From positions 125,249-189,248 of the forward strand of contig NZ_LMQC01000021.1 of NCBI RefSeq assembly GCF_001424485.1: a DNA stretch of 64,000 nucleotides, written 5' to 3'. The DNA is from Modestobacter sp. Leaf380. GTDB lineage: Bacteria; Actinomycetota; Actinomycetes; Mycobacteriales; Geodermatophilaceae. Positions 34,190-42,345 of the stretch are shown in pieces; the stretch's first letter is position 1; every line of letters begins with the position of its first letter. A program made the translations under genes and the position numbers. Under the pieces are notes generated by a model. That model made no database searches and was not told the DNA's origin. It was given only the letters and a program-made list of their open reading frames with translations.

Positions 34190-34494
34190 CTGATCGCTGC
34201 ACCGGGATGTCCCGGGCGGCACGCCGTAAGGCGGCGGGCATGGATGCGCCTGCATCCAGGTGCTCGGCGGCCAGCGCGCTGGTGCAACGTCAGGGCGGTG
34301 TGCTGGCTCAGGAGGCCACGGGCCCAGTGCGCGAGCGCCCCGACGGCTCCCGGTGGCGTGCCTGCTTCCCCCAGGTCACGGACCGTCTGAGCGATGCGGA
34401 AGAGCCGCAGGCGAACCGGGCAGGGCTCCGGGAGATCGGGAACGGTCCAGCCGTCCGGATTGGGCGTGGGTACGAGTCGCGGAGTCGTGGTCAT
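34190..34494 (-). pseudogene. Frameshifted island gene of unknown function
   Basis: From the ATG the frame reads a coherent amphipathic protein (DLPEPCPVRLRLFRIAQTV, GALAHWARGLLSQHTALTLHQR). Near 34275 coherence jumps to another frame, continuing LAAEHLDAGASMPAALRRAARDIPVQ. This fits a single-base insertion or two-base loss in a GCGCGC tract. The original 3-prime end cannot be placed. It lies just downstream of the similarly frameshifted helix-turn-helix gene, on the same strand. Confidence 0.5.
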
Positions 34495-34704
34495 GAGTTG
34501 CACCGTCCGGGCCCCGGGCGCATCCGCCACAGGGTCACCGGCTCGTCCTTCCGGATCGGTGCTCCTCCGGCATGGCGAGCTTGTCGGCCAGGCGAGCGAT
34601 CACGTCGCCCATGGCGCCGGATGGGGCCACTCACTCCGCACGCGGTTGGGGGACGCCCGGAGCCAAGTCATGCGGGACCGGTGACGCCCCCTCGGAGAGC
34701 CTGA

Positions 34705-35413
34705 TCAGACGCGCGTACAGGGCACGGGCAGGAGCGGGACGGCGGTCGGGGCGTCGGCAAGGTCGTCCGCCGACCAGCGGCCCGTTCCGCGTCTGCCTGG
34801 CCTCTGTCCGGTCAGGCTCGTCAACGTCCAGGCGAAGTTGCGTGCCTTCGCCAGCGTCCCCCAGTCCTCGGCGAACCGGGCGACGACGTTGTCGCGTAGC
34901 CGGACCAGGATGGCATCGAAGATCGGCCGAGCAGCGGCCCACACCTCCTCGGGCAGGTCGCCCGGAGGCGCCAGGAATCCCCCTGTGGGTCCTTCATGTG
35001 TGGGTTCACCTGAGGGTGTTCCTGTGCACCTGACGACATCCGTGTTGGCGCTCAGTTGCGCACTGGGCAGCGCCGAGGTGCGCACTGGGACGACTGCCTG
35101 CGAGTCCTCGCCGCTTGGTCCGCCGCCCGGGGGCAGGTGGAGCCGGTACCTGGTGCTGCGGCCCTGCGTGCCGGCCTGAAGGCGCGTCACCCATCCAGCA
35201 GAGATCAACTCCTCCAGGGCCGAGATGACGCTGCGGCGCGACCAGCCTGTCCCTTCAGCGAGGGTCTGCTGCGACGGCCAGGCGCATCCGTCCTCGCGGC
35301 TGGCGTAGGTGGACAGGACGAAGGCCACGAGTCGCGTCGTGGGCGGCAGCTCGGAGTCGCGCAGCGCGCTGGTAGGCGAAGACGTCGAACGGTGAGGGAG
35401 TCGGTGTAGTCAT
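34705..35413 (-). pseudogene. Helix-turn-helix protein, frameshifted near its N-terminus
   Basis: The main frame encodes a replication-protein-like or MarR-like winged helix: LVAFVLSTYASREDGCAWPSQQTLAEGTGWSRRSVISALEEL is the DNA-binding helix-turn-helix seen in many actinobacterial mobile-element proteins. In that frame no start codon precedes the conserved LRDSELPPTTRLVAFVL. An ATG at 35413 starts MTTPTPSPFDVFAYQR in a neighbouring frame that runs straight into it at about 35367. A one-base insertion or two-base loss in a GCGCGC tract therefore separates start and body. The C-terminal third (IFDAILVRLRDNVVARFAEDWG) is intact. A GTG at 35328 could restart a truncated form. Confidence 0.65.
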
Positions 35414-35540
35414 GCTCTGGCACCGTGCAGCGCCTCGTCGACCTGTCCACCGACTGCCACGTCCGGCGACTGCCACGTCCGGCAACGTTCGCCTGGAGCG
35501 GCCCTCTTACGGACATTCGACTACGGCAACGACCGCGGGG

Positions 35541-36062
35541 TCAGTCCTCTCGCATCAACAGGTCAACCCGACTGGCCAGCTCGTCCCAGGTGAGGCCGTT
35601 CCGCTGCTCTGCCGCGAGAGGGTGGTCCGTCGGCTCCACCTCGACGTGCGGGCGGACGCCAACCGGCTGGGTGTGAACCAGGGTCCGCAGGTTCAGCGTG
35701 GACTCGGCGTATGTGGGCAGTTCGGTAGACAACCAGCCGAACATTGGCGGGGTCGCCTCACGACCTTCTGATTCCCAGGCATCCATCGTCTGCCAGAAGT
35801 TGTCTTCGCTGAGGGAAGCCCACACGCCCCACTCAAAGTGCTCGTTGTGGCCGACGATTGGCACGCGGATGAGCCCACGGACGAAGAAGTGCTCACCGTG
35901 AATGACGCAGGCGTCGCTGGCTAGGTCGCAGTCGTCTGCACCGTCCATGTCCGGCGACCACGCGGCGGGCGCGGGAGGGTGAAACGCCAGGGGCATCTCG
36001 TTGTGCCACGCGCCGCACTCCGAACACGAGAATCCTGGGGCGCTGCGTTCGCTCTCTGTCAC
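35541..36062 (-). CDS. DUF2199 domain-containing protein
   Basis: This 173-residue protein of unknown function matches the DUF2199 pattern: a FSCSECGAWHNEMPLAF opening with a CxxC zinc-knuckle-like pair, CVIHGEHFFVRGLIRVPIVG, then FEWGVWASLSEDNFWQTMDAWE and a C-terminal helix (LTWDELASRVDLLM). The GTG just before TESERSAPG is taken as start because the knuckle follows closely. It sits between the helix-turn-helix gene and the integrase on the same strand and is probably cargo. Confidence 0.8.
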   Translation of the reverse strand: MTESERSAPGFSCSECGAWHNEMPLAFHPPAPAAWSPDMDGADDCDLASDACVIHGEHFFVRGLIRVPIVGHNEHFEWGVWASLSEDNFWQTMDAWESEGREATPPMFGWLSTELPTYAESTLNLRTLVHTQPVGVRPHVEVEPTDHPLAAEQRNGLTWDELASRVDLLMRED

Positions 36063-36145
36063 GCAGTGACCGTATGGCGAGGGGTCGTCAGGGACGCGCC
36101 CAGTGTCCCTGAGGCCGCCTTCAGGGCGAGTCGCTGGTCTCGGTG

Positions 36146-37087
36146 TCACATGCCGGCCATCGGCTCCTGCCAGACCTTCTTGACCGCCTGCCGCACTTCG
36201 TCGAGCGTGGCGCCCGTGTAGAGCACTGTGACGCCGGAACGCCCGCTCGGTCGGTGCCCGAGGAACTTGGCGGCGACCGAGTAGCTGGCGGCTCGTTCGA
36301 TCCGGGCCCCGGCGGTGTGCCGGGTCAGGTGCCAGGTGAACCACAGATCACCCCCCGGCCCCAGCCCGGGGACGTCAGCGCGCACACGAGCGGCTGTGTT
36401 CTCGAACCAGCGCCGCGTGATCGGCTGCCCACGTTGGTTGACGAGCAGCGGGTCCGTCGGCGAGAGCTTGCGCCCGTGGCGGGCAGTCGCCAGCTCCGTC
36501 AAAGTGTCGAATAACGTCATCATCACCGTCTGTTGCCGGTGCGAGGCGTTCTTGGCCCCGGCTCCGACGCGGATGCAACCGCTTGCCTTCTCCAGCGACG
36601 CCGCCGTGAGCCCGAGCATCTCGGCGCGCCGCGTGCCCGTCTCCAGGGCGAGTCGGAGGACCGTGAGGCCGAGTTCTGGATCAGCCGTGCGAACAGCGAT
36701 GGACTCCCACAGCTCCGACACCTCTGCTGGCGTGAGTCCTCGCCGCTCACGTGCCCGCGTCCGCTTCGGCTTGTTGACCGCCAGCGCGGGATTGCTCTTG
36801 GTGAGGCCGTCGGCGACGGCTCGCCGCCAGACTGCCCGTGCCGCAGTGATGAAGCCCTCGCGTGCGGAGAGACCGTCCCGACTGACGGCTCGGCGAAGCG
36901 CGGTGTTCTGGACCTGACCTGCCAGAGCCTCCAACTCAGTACTGATGACGTCGTCCAGGCGCCGGCCCTCGAACTCCGAAGCGATGAGCGTGAGGTAGCT
37001 CAAGCATCCTCTCGCCGTCGTCGGCGTCAACCCGGCGCGGACCTGCTCGACGTACCGGTCGACCGGCCAGTCCTTCGCCTTCACCAT
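36146..37087 (-). CDS. Tyrosine recombinase (integrase) of the first island segment
   Basis: This 313-residue site-specific recombinase is predicted to integrate at tRNA-Leu. The SAM-like core-binding domain (residues 1-105) precedes the catalytic domain. Catalytic residues are present: Arg in ETGTRRAEML (153/154), His and Arg in WHLTRHTAG (H253, R256), His in FLGHRPSG (H278) and the nucleophile Tyr in TVLYTGA (Y290). The ATG at 37087 is coupled to the upstream small gene by a short overlap, although the frame stays open further upstream. It lies about 640 bp from the internal core site at 37728, the usual position of int next to attP. Confidence 0.9.
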   Translation of the reverse strand: MVKAKDWPVDRYVEQVRAGLTPTTARGCLSYLTLIASEFEGRRLDDVISTELEALAGQVQNTALRRAVSRDGLSAREGFITAARAVWRRAVADGLTKSNPALAVNKPKRTRARERRGLTPAEVSELWESIAVRTADPELGLTVLRLALETGTRRAEMLGLTAASLEKASGCIRVGAGAKNASHRQQTVMMTLFDTLTELATARHGRKLSPTDPLLVNQRGQPITRRWFENTAARVRADVPGLGPGGDLWFTWHLTRHTAGARIERAASYSVAAKFLGHRPSGRSGVTVLYTGATLDEVRQAVKKVWQEPMAGM

Positions 37088-37614
37088 TCGAGCTGCTCCA
37101 TCCAACGAAGCGGCTGGAAGTCCTGCGACGGCATGAGCAGGACTGCGGAGCGCTGGCCGTCGGCCTCCCGCGCGACCTTCAGCAGCTGACGACCGAACGC
37201 CAGCAGCAGGCCTCCGTCTGCGACCCCCAGAGCCATCAAGGCCGGCGGGAAAAGGCGAACGCGTCGGCGTCGGTCGAGGTCGCTGCCCGATCCCGACCAC
37301 ATGCCGACCGTGCCTTCCCGGTAGGCGGCCAGCGGGTAGGCCCCAGGCCGTAAGACCACTCTGTGCAGTTCGATGTCGAACTCGACGGCCAGTTCGTCGC
37401 CGGGGTATCAACCCAGAGCTCCGGACGTTTGCGACAGATAGACCATCCCGTCGCTGAGGCGAGCTGCCTCGCAGACGGCCGACCCCGGCGAGCGGGACGG
37501 ACGTGGCGGCAATGGGGAATCCGGCCATGCGTCCAGTGGCGCGAACGGGTCGCCTGGCGAAACCACCTCGGGTTCGTCCAGCGTCTCCGGTGGTGGCCGC
37601 AGGCGAGAAGCCAC
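37081..37614 (-). pseudogene. Small gene upstream of int with an in-frame TGA
   Basis: A 178-codon frame ends with LMPSQDFQPLRWMEQLEW and overlaps the integrase start. A TGA at 37408-37410 interrupts it after YLSQTSGALG. The residues directly after the stop (YPGDELAVEFDIELHRVVLRPGAYPL) read as a continuous beta-rich protein with the downstream part. The downstream piece could be made alone from the GTG at 37359 (92 residues). The family is not recognised; its position is that of an excisionase or regulator gene, but no winged helix is visible. Confidence 0.55.
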
Positions 37615-37727
37615 CCCCAGGCTCTTCGCCTCTGGGGGCTAATTTAGCTCGGTCGTCATGCCCATGCTCATCTCATCGGTGTCTAATTGAAATGGCTTGA
37701 GCCAGAGATTGTGTGTCGAAAGGGATC

Positions 37728-37757
37728 CTCAGACACTCCTCACGGGGAAGCTTCCCC
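37728..37757 (+). repeat. Internal att-like site with 14-bp palindrome
   Basis: CTCAGACAC, one mismatch from the tRNA core, is followed by TCCTCAC and the perfect palindrome GGGGAAGCTTCCCC (37744-37757). Bases 37727-37759 match 43183-43215 at 32 of 33 positions. It marks the junction between the first and second island segments. Confidence 0.75.
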
Positions 37758-37836
37758 AGATCAACGCGACACAGGTCACGCTCACTCAGCCCCGTCGGCG
37801 AGTGGGACCGAGATTTCGTCCGGCACCAGTCTTGGA

Positions 37837-38306
37837 GTGCCTACCCCCTCTGGCCTGATTCGGGCCAAGCAGACCGAGCGGCTGGTCGCCGCGCTCATCC
37901 CGCCGACCGCCGCTTGGACCGTCGCCGTCCCTGACGCCGCCGCGACGGTCCTGCCGCCTCCGGCGCTGGCTCCGGTCCAGCCGGCGCGGTTCCTTCACCG
38001 AACCGCCCTGCTCGACGACCACGGCCGCGTGCGGGAGGCGATTCTCTTCGCCCTTCTCGGCTGGAAGTCCGAGCAGGCGGTGGAGGTCACCGAGCACGGT
38101 GCCGGCCTGCTTGTGCGTGCCACGCGCGACGGCCCGGTCGTCCTCGACCGGAAAGGCCGGGTCCGTGTCCGGGACGCCCTGCGGAAGTTCCGTGCCTGGG
38201 CCGCCGGTGAGGTCCTGCTGCTGTCCGCCTCCCCCGCCGACGGCGTCGTCGTTGTCTCCTCCACGTCCCCCTCGACTCCCTGGTGGTGCTCGATGCCTGC
38301 GCCTGA
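37837..38306 (+). pseudogene. AbrB/MazE-like swapped-hairpin protein, frameshifted
   Basis: The frame from GTG 37837 reads a transcription-factor-like protein common on actinobacterial elements. FLHRTALLDDHGRVREAILFALLGW is followed by VVLDRKGRVRVRDALRKFRAW and EVLLLSASPADGVVVVS, the AbrB-type beta hairpins. Near 38258 the sensible continuation (VPLDSLVVLDACA and a stop) moves to another frame, so one indel disrupts the last 15 codons. Its stop would overlap the ATG of the integrase pseudogene (38293), a typical coupled arrangement. The start is uncertain. Confidence 0.55.
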
Positions 38307-39339
38307 CTCCCTCACCCCCGACGACCTCGCGGCCCTGCTGGCCGACCCCGACCGCGGCCGGGGTCATCAGGGCGCTCGCAGACGGCCTCGGACTTCAGCC
38401 GGCCGCAGCCGCGACGGTGCCCACGGTCCGCGAGTACGCGCCGACGGTGCTCGCGGCTGCCACGCCCGGCACTCGCCGGACGTACTCGACGTACTGGAAC
38501 CTTCTGGTTCGCGAGCACGGCCAGGATCGCATCAACGAGGTGACCACGAGCAAGCTGCGCGCCCTGGCGCAGTCAGCGCGCGCCAACGCCGTGCGACGCC
38601 GCAACGGCCAGGGCGGGGCCAGCGCCGAGGAGGACTGTGTCGCGGCCCTGCGCGCGTTCTTCCGCTGCGCGGTCGAGGACAAGTACCTCACCGACAACCC
38701 GGCCGCCGCCGTCCAGCAGCCGGTGCGGCCGCCGAGCCAGCGCCGGGCGCTCACCGAGAACGAGTTCCGCGAACTGGACGAGGTCACCCGCACCGGCAGG
38801 AACGACCCCGTGCTCGACACGCTCCTGCTGCGCTTCCACGCGGAAACCGGTGCCCTGCGCGGCGGCGCGCTCGCCCTCACCCTGGCCGACCTCGACGAGG
38901 CACGGCTGTGCTGCGTCTGCGCGAGAAGGGCGGCAAGGCCCGTTGGCAGCCGGTCAGCCCCACCCTGTTCGCGGCTCTCGTCGAGCACGCCGCCGCCCGC
39001 AGTGCCCGGGACCCGCAGGAGCAGGTCTTCCGCTACCGGCCGCGTCGCGGCGAGGAGAAGGGCGCGCCGCTTACCCGCCGTCGGTACAACACGCTGGCCG
39101 ACCGCTGGCAGCGGTCGCTGCCCTGGGCGGCGCAGTACGGCGTCAGCCCGCACTGGCTGCGGTAAACCGCGCTCACGGCGGCCGAGCGAGTCGGCGGGTC
39201 CGACGGCATCGCCCGTGCCTACGCCGGCCACGCCGAGCCGACCGACGCCACGACCACCTACATCGAGGCCCAGGTGGGCGACGTGGCCCGGGTCCTGGCT
39301 GCCATCACCGGCGAGCCGCACCCATTCGCACAGTCGTGA
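38293..39339 (+). pseudogene. Second tyrosine integrase, inactivated
   Basis: The recombinase is recognisable from TRRTYSTYWNLLVREHGQDRI, through the FHAETGALRGGALALTLADLD catalytic region, to PHWLR and YAGHAEPTDATTTYIEAQVGDV. It is split over two frames: it leaves the ATG frame near 38350 and returns near 38910. At 39163 a TAA replaces the codon expected after PHWLR, within the HxxRH motif. Catalytic competence is therefore lost three times over. The glycine in ETGALRGGAL also stands where the catalytic Arg is usual. It belongs to the second island segment, adjacent to its left core site. Confidence 0.75.
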
Positions 39340-39381
39340 GTCGAGGTGGGCAGCCGACGTGGTGGCTGAGATGCTGCGCAG

Positions 39382-39855
39382 ATGGAGCAGTCCAACGAGG
39401 TCGGTCGCCCCACGCGTGCGCAGGTACGAGCGCGGTGGCGGGACCTGGCGGCTGGCCGCTGCGCTCGGTGGGAGGCGGCCACCTGGGCGGAGTGCCAGCT
39501 CGACGACGGCCTGGCGGACGAGGAGCTGGTGATCCAGGGACTCCTGTTCCTCCAATCCATCGACCTCGTGCCGGGTGACAGCGACGGCCCGGTCCACTCG
39601 GGGGACCCGAAGGCTCCCTTCTTCGTCGCAACGGCAGACATCGACCCAGCGCTCGGAGCCTGGGAGACGGAGCTCCGGCGGTATGACGCGGACCCTGACG
39701 CGTGGATGCGCGGCTACTTCCGCCGAATGCTGAGCGGCTACGCCGCGACGCACGGTGTCGAGGCCGCGCGAACCTTCGGCGGCAAGCTCGTGGCGTCGGG
39801 GGACCTCGCCGCGGAGGACGTGACAGCGGCGTTGGACGGGCAGCCAACGGGCTGA
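39382..39855 (+). CDS. Hypothetical island protein
   Basis: This intact 157-residue helical protein is of unknown family. It opens MEQSNEVGRPTRAQVRARWR and contains LQSIDLVPGDSDGPVHSG and YFRRMLSGYAATHGVEAARTFGGKL. No catalytic or DNA-binding motif is evident. It is probably cargo of the second island segment. Confidence 0.6.
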   Translation: MEQSNEVGRPTRAQVRARWRDLAAGRCARWEAATWAECQLDDGLADEELVIQGLLFLQSIDLVPGDSDGPVHSGDPKAPFFVATADIDPALGAWETELRRYDADPDAWMRGYFRRMLSGYAATHGVEAARTFGGKLVASGDLAAEDVTAALDGQPTG

Positions 39856-39923
39856 CACAGCGGTAAGGCGCATCGCCTTCTCTCGGGCCGCCTGGCCGTC
39901 GCCGGGTCCCGTCCGCCCCCGGC

Positions 39924-40247
39924 CTACGAACGTTGAGTGGGCGCAGGACGAGACGTCGAGGAGGGAGCGCGGGACGGCTTCGGGCCGGACGCCAGCCGCA
40001 CCACGAGGTACTCCTTCGCGGCTGAGTTCGTCTGCATTCCGGAGGCGACGCATCGAGCCTCGCCCTCGCTCGGGAAGCGATGGGCTTGGGACTCCCTGCC
40101 CCAGCGTTCGGCCGCGTTGCCCCGGTCGTCCCGGTGACGCTCATCGACGTAGTAGTAGGCGCCCGAGCCGTCAGCGAAGCGGGCGACGATGCCCCACTCC
40201 TGCGATGAGCCGGCACCGCCTTTCGGCGTCCGCCTCTCCTTCGACAC
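39924..40247 (-). CDS. Hypothetical protein with a WW-like beta sheet
   Basis: This 107-residue protein is of unknown family. The core EWGIVARFADGSGAYYYVDERHRDDRGNA and REYLV-like strands (KEYLVVRLASG) suggest a small beta-sheet fold. A proline/serine-rich tail follows (SRAPSSTSRPAPTQRS). It lies between two plus-strand genes and carries island-like codon use. Confidence 0.5.
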   Translation of the reverse strand: MSKERRTPKGGAGSSQEWGIVARFADGSGAYYYVDERHRDDRGNAAERWGRESQAHRFPSEGEARCVASGMQTNSAAKEYLVVRLASGPKPSRAPSSTSRPAPTQRS

Positions 40248-40402
40248 CCACCGCTCCTCGGTCTCGCACGTCCCAGCAACGCCGACACATCGTGCTGCCA
40301 GTCTGAGCGGGACGAGCGTAGTGACCGGGGCGTCTGAGCACTGGCGTCACGGCCGTCCGCGGGCTCCTGGCCACTCCACGGAGTCGCCGGACTGTCCCGG
40401 CG

Positions 40403-41563
40403 GTGACCGCGACCGAACACCTCTACAGCAGCACCCACGGCCCCTGCGCACGGCCTGTCCAACTGGCCGGCACCGAGGTCGATGCCTCGGCCGGCGAGGT
40501 GCTCGGCCGAAGGACAGTCGAGCGCCGCTGCGGCAGTCGGCTCGCCTCCCAGTGCCCGTCCTGCTCTGCGCTCTACGCCGCCGACGCCCGTGCTCTCATC
40601 CGCGCCGGGCTGACCGACCCGGACACCGGTCGGCCGCTGGCCGCCACCTCCGTCACCCTCACCGCTCCCGGCGCGAACGTGTTCGGCCAGGTCCACTCCC
40701 AGCGGCGCAGCGGCGGCAAGCGGGGCAAGGTCCGCACCTGCCGCTGCGGCCGGCGACACCGCGACGGCGACCCGCTCCTCGGCCTCCCGCTGGACGAGGC
40801 CACTTACCGCCACGACCTCGCGGCCCCCTACAACGCCGCCGCCGGCCGCCTCGCGGCCGTCACCTGGCAGAAGCTCGGCTGTGTCCTGGGCGAGCGTCTC
40901 CGCGTCGCCCAGGTGATGGAGTATCGGGCGCGCGGTCTGGTCCACGTCCACGCCCTTGTCATCGGCACCGTCTCTCAGGCCGACCAGGACCTCGTCGTCT
41001 CCGGCGGCACCCACCCCCGTACCGGCCAGCGCATCGCGCCGGTCCGGCACGGCCGGTGGAACTGGGGACCGCGCTGCCACGCCCGCCCGGTCCGGACCGG
41101 CCACACCGACCGGCTGGGGGCCAACAGGAGCAAGGTGACCGCCTACGCGGTCAAGGCAGCGGGCGAGGACCGGCCCAGCGGCGGATTCGCCGAGAAGATG
41201 GCCCGAGCCGGAGCTGCCGGCTGCCGGTGCCCGCACCCGCGCCCCGACTGCTGCGACGGCGAGCGCACCAGCATCCTGACCGCGGCCGACGGCAACCCGG
41301 TCACCGTCGTCTGGCAGTCCCGGCCGTCGCAGGTCCCCTGCCGCCGGCACGAGCTGGCCCGTCGCGGCTGGGGCTACCGAGGTCACGTCTTCGCGGCCTC
41401 CCGGAACTGGGGCACCACCTTCGGCGAACTGCGCGCGAAGCGCGCGGCGTGGGCCGCCGGCCGGCAGGCCGGCGCGTCCACGCCCAGGTCGTGCTCTGGG
41501 AGTCCCTGCAGTACCGCACCGACCGCCCAGGAGCAGGCGCAGCCTGGTCCCTTGATTCCCTAA
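40403..41563 (+). CDS. RepSA-type rolling-circle replication initiator, frameshifted near the end
   Basis: This is the replication initiator of pSAM2-like integrative elements. A zinc-ribbon-like start (CGSRLASQCPSCSALYAADA), the HUH-type metal motif in GLVHVHALV and the catalytic tyrosine context KVTAYAVKAAGE are all present, as is the cysteine cluster CRCPHPRPDCCDGE. The frame stays coherent to about WAAGRQAG; beyond about 41470 the coherent continuation (VHAQVVLWESLQYRTDRP) is in another frame, so roughly the last 30 residues are altered. Catalytic residues precede the shift, so partial activity is possible. The GTG start is the first in frame. Confidence 0.75.
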   Translation: MTATEHLYSSTHGPCARPVQLAGTEVDASAGEVLGRRTVERRCGSRLASQCPSCSALYAADARALIRAGLTDPDTGRPLAATSVTLTAPGANVFGQVHSQRRSGGKRGKVRTCRCGRRHRDGDPLLGLPLDEATYRHDLAAPYNAAAGRLAAVTWQKLGCVLGERLRVAQVMEYRARGLVHVHALVIGTVSQADQDLVVSGGTHPRTGQRIAPVRHGRWNWGPRCHARPVRTGHTDRLGANRSKVTAYAVKAAGEDRPSGGFAEKMARAGAAGCRCPHPRPDCCDGERTSILTAADGNPVTVVWQSRPSQVPCRRHELARRGWGYRGHVFAASRNWGTTFGELRAKRAAWAAGRQAGASTPRSCSGSPCSTAPTAQEQAQPGPLIP

Positions 41564-41642
41564 AGAAAGTCGTCACACCAGGACCCGGAAAGCCCACCGG
41601 GACAGCTACTGGCACCGGGGAACAGGCGCCGGACGGTGCTCA

Positions 41643-41861
41643 TTGGCCGGCGACCGCCGGCCCCGACACCCGGAGGCCATCCTCGGCCAGGGCAACGACC
41701 AGGCTGGGCGCATCCCGCTGTCCTCACCGGGTTGGGGCTTGCTCGCCACTGGTCCCGATGTGCGCGGCGTCCAGGTCTACGGCCTCGACCCCACCCGCCT
41801 TCCGGACTTCACCGTGGCCGGCCTGCGGACCGACGCGTTCACCGCTCCGGGAACGGCGTGA
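41643..41861 (+). pseudogene. FtsK/TraB-like translocase fragment (copy 1)
   Basis: Only the last 65 or so residues of an FtsK/SpoIIIE-type DNA translocase survive: EAILGQGNDQAGRIPLSSPG, then a GPDVRGVQVYGLDPTRLPDF tail. In actinomycete integrative elements such a protein (TraB/TraSA) moves double-stranded DNA between mycelia. The ATPase motifs are missing. A second fragment with the same tail lies at 43238, so the two derive from related elements. Confidence 0.7.
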
Positions 41862-42336
41862 GGTCGTCCTCCCAAGCCTGTGCGGCGGCGAGCAGGTCCC
41901 CGCGGCCGAGCCGGAGCAGCACGCTGTACGCGTAGAAGGCGTAGGGCGCCTCCTCGTCGGCCCCCGGCCGACCGGCCACCGACTCAAGCGAGAGGTGGAC
42001 CCGGACGACGAGGGAGTCCTCCTCCGCCGCTGCGACGCTGAACCCGAGGTTGGGCTCGGTGAAGGTGAGCAGAACCTCGGAGTCCTCGGTGGGGGCCTCG
42101 GTCACCGGAACGCGGCCGTCAGCAGCGGCCGGGAGCCAGTCGCGGAGCTCCCGCGCTTCCCACGTGGTGAGGCAGGAGTCGTCGAACTTCCAGGACTCTC
42201 CGGCCGTCGTCCGCACCTCGCCGTGGACCTCAAGCCAGTTCGCGTCCCAGTCGCCCGGCTCCTTCGGTGCGGCGGGGAACTGGTAGCGGGTCGGCCGCAG
42301 TTCGACGCTCGCGCCGTCGAGGGAGGTCAGCAGCAC
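41839..42336 (-). CDS. Hypothetical protein, WapI-like immunity family (tentative)
   Basis: This 165-residue protein resembles the small WapI-type immunity family. It opens with LLTSLDGASVELRPTRYQFP and contains DANWLEVHGEVRTTAGESWKFDD and LTTWEARELRDWL, with a later LTFTEPNLGFSV strand. Such proteins neutralise toxins elsewhere; no partner toxin is visible next to it. The assignment rests on recalled motif order and is not certain. It overlaps the end of the translocase fragment on the other strand. Confidence 0.55.
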   Translation of the reverse strand: MLLTSLDGASVELRPTRYQFPAAPKEPGDWDANWLEVHGEVRTTAGESWKFDDSCLTTWEARELRDWLPAAADGRVPVTEAPTEDSEVLLTFTEPNLGFSVAAAEEDSLVVRVHLSLESVAGRPGADEEAPYAFYAYSVLLRLGRGDLLAAAQAWEDDLTPFPER

Positions 42337-42345
42337 CGAGCGAGC

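Noticed and set aside
34535-34612. 25-codon minus-strand open frame between two island genes
   Set aside because: It is short, has no convincing ribosome binding site and shows no recognisable sequence; it could be real but is not supported.
37087-37528. N-terminal extension of the intact integrase
   Set aside because: The frame stays open, but the translation is low-complexity and overlaps the better-looking small gene in another frame; the ATG at 37087 begins recognisable integrase sequence.
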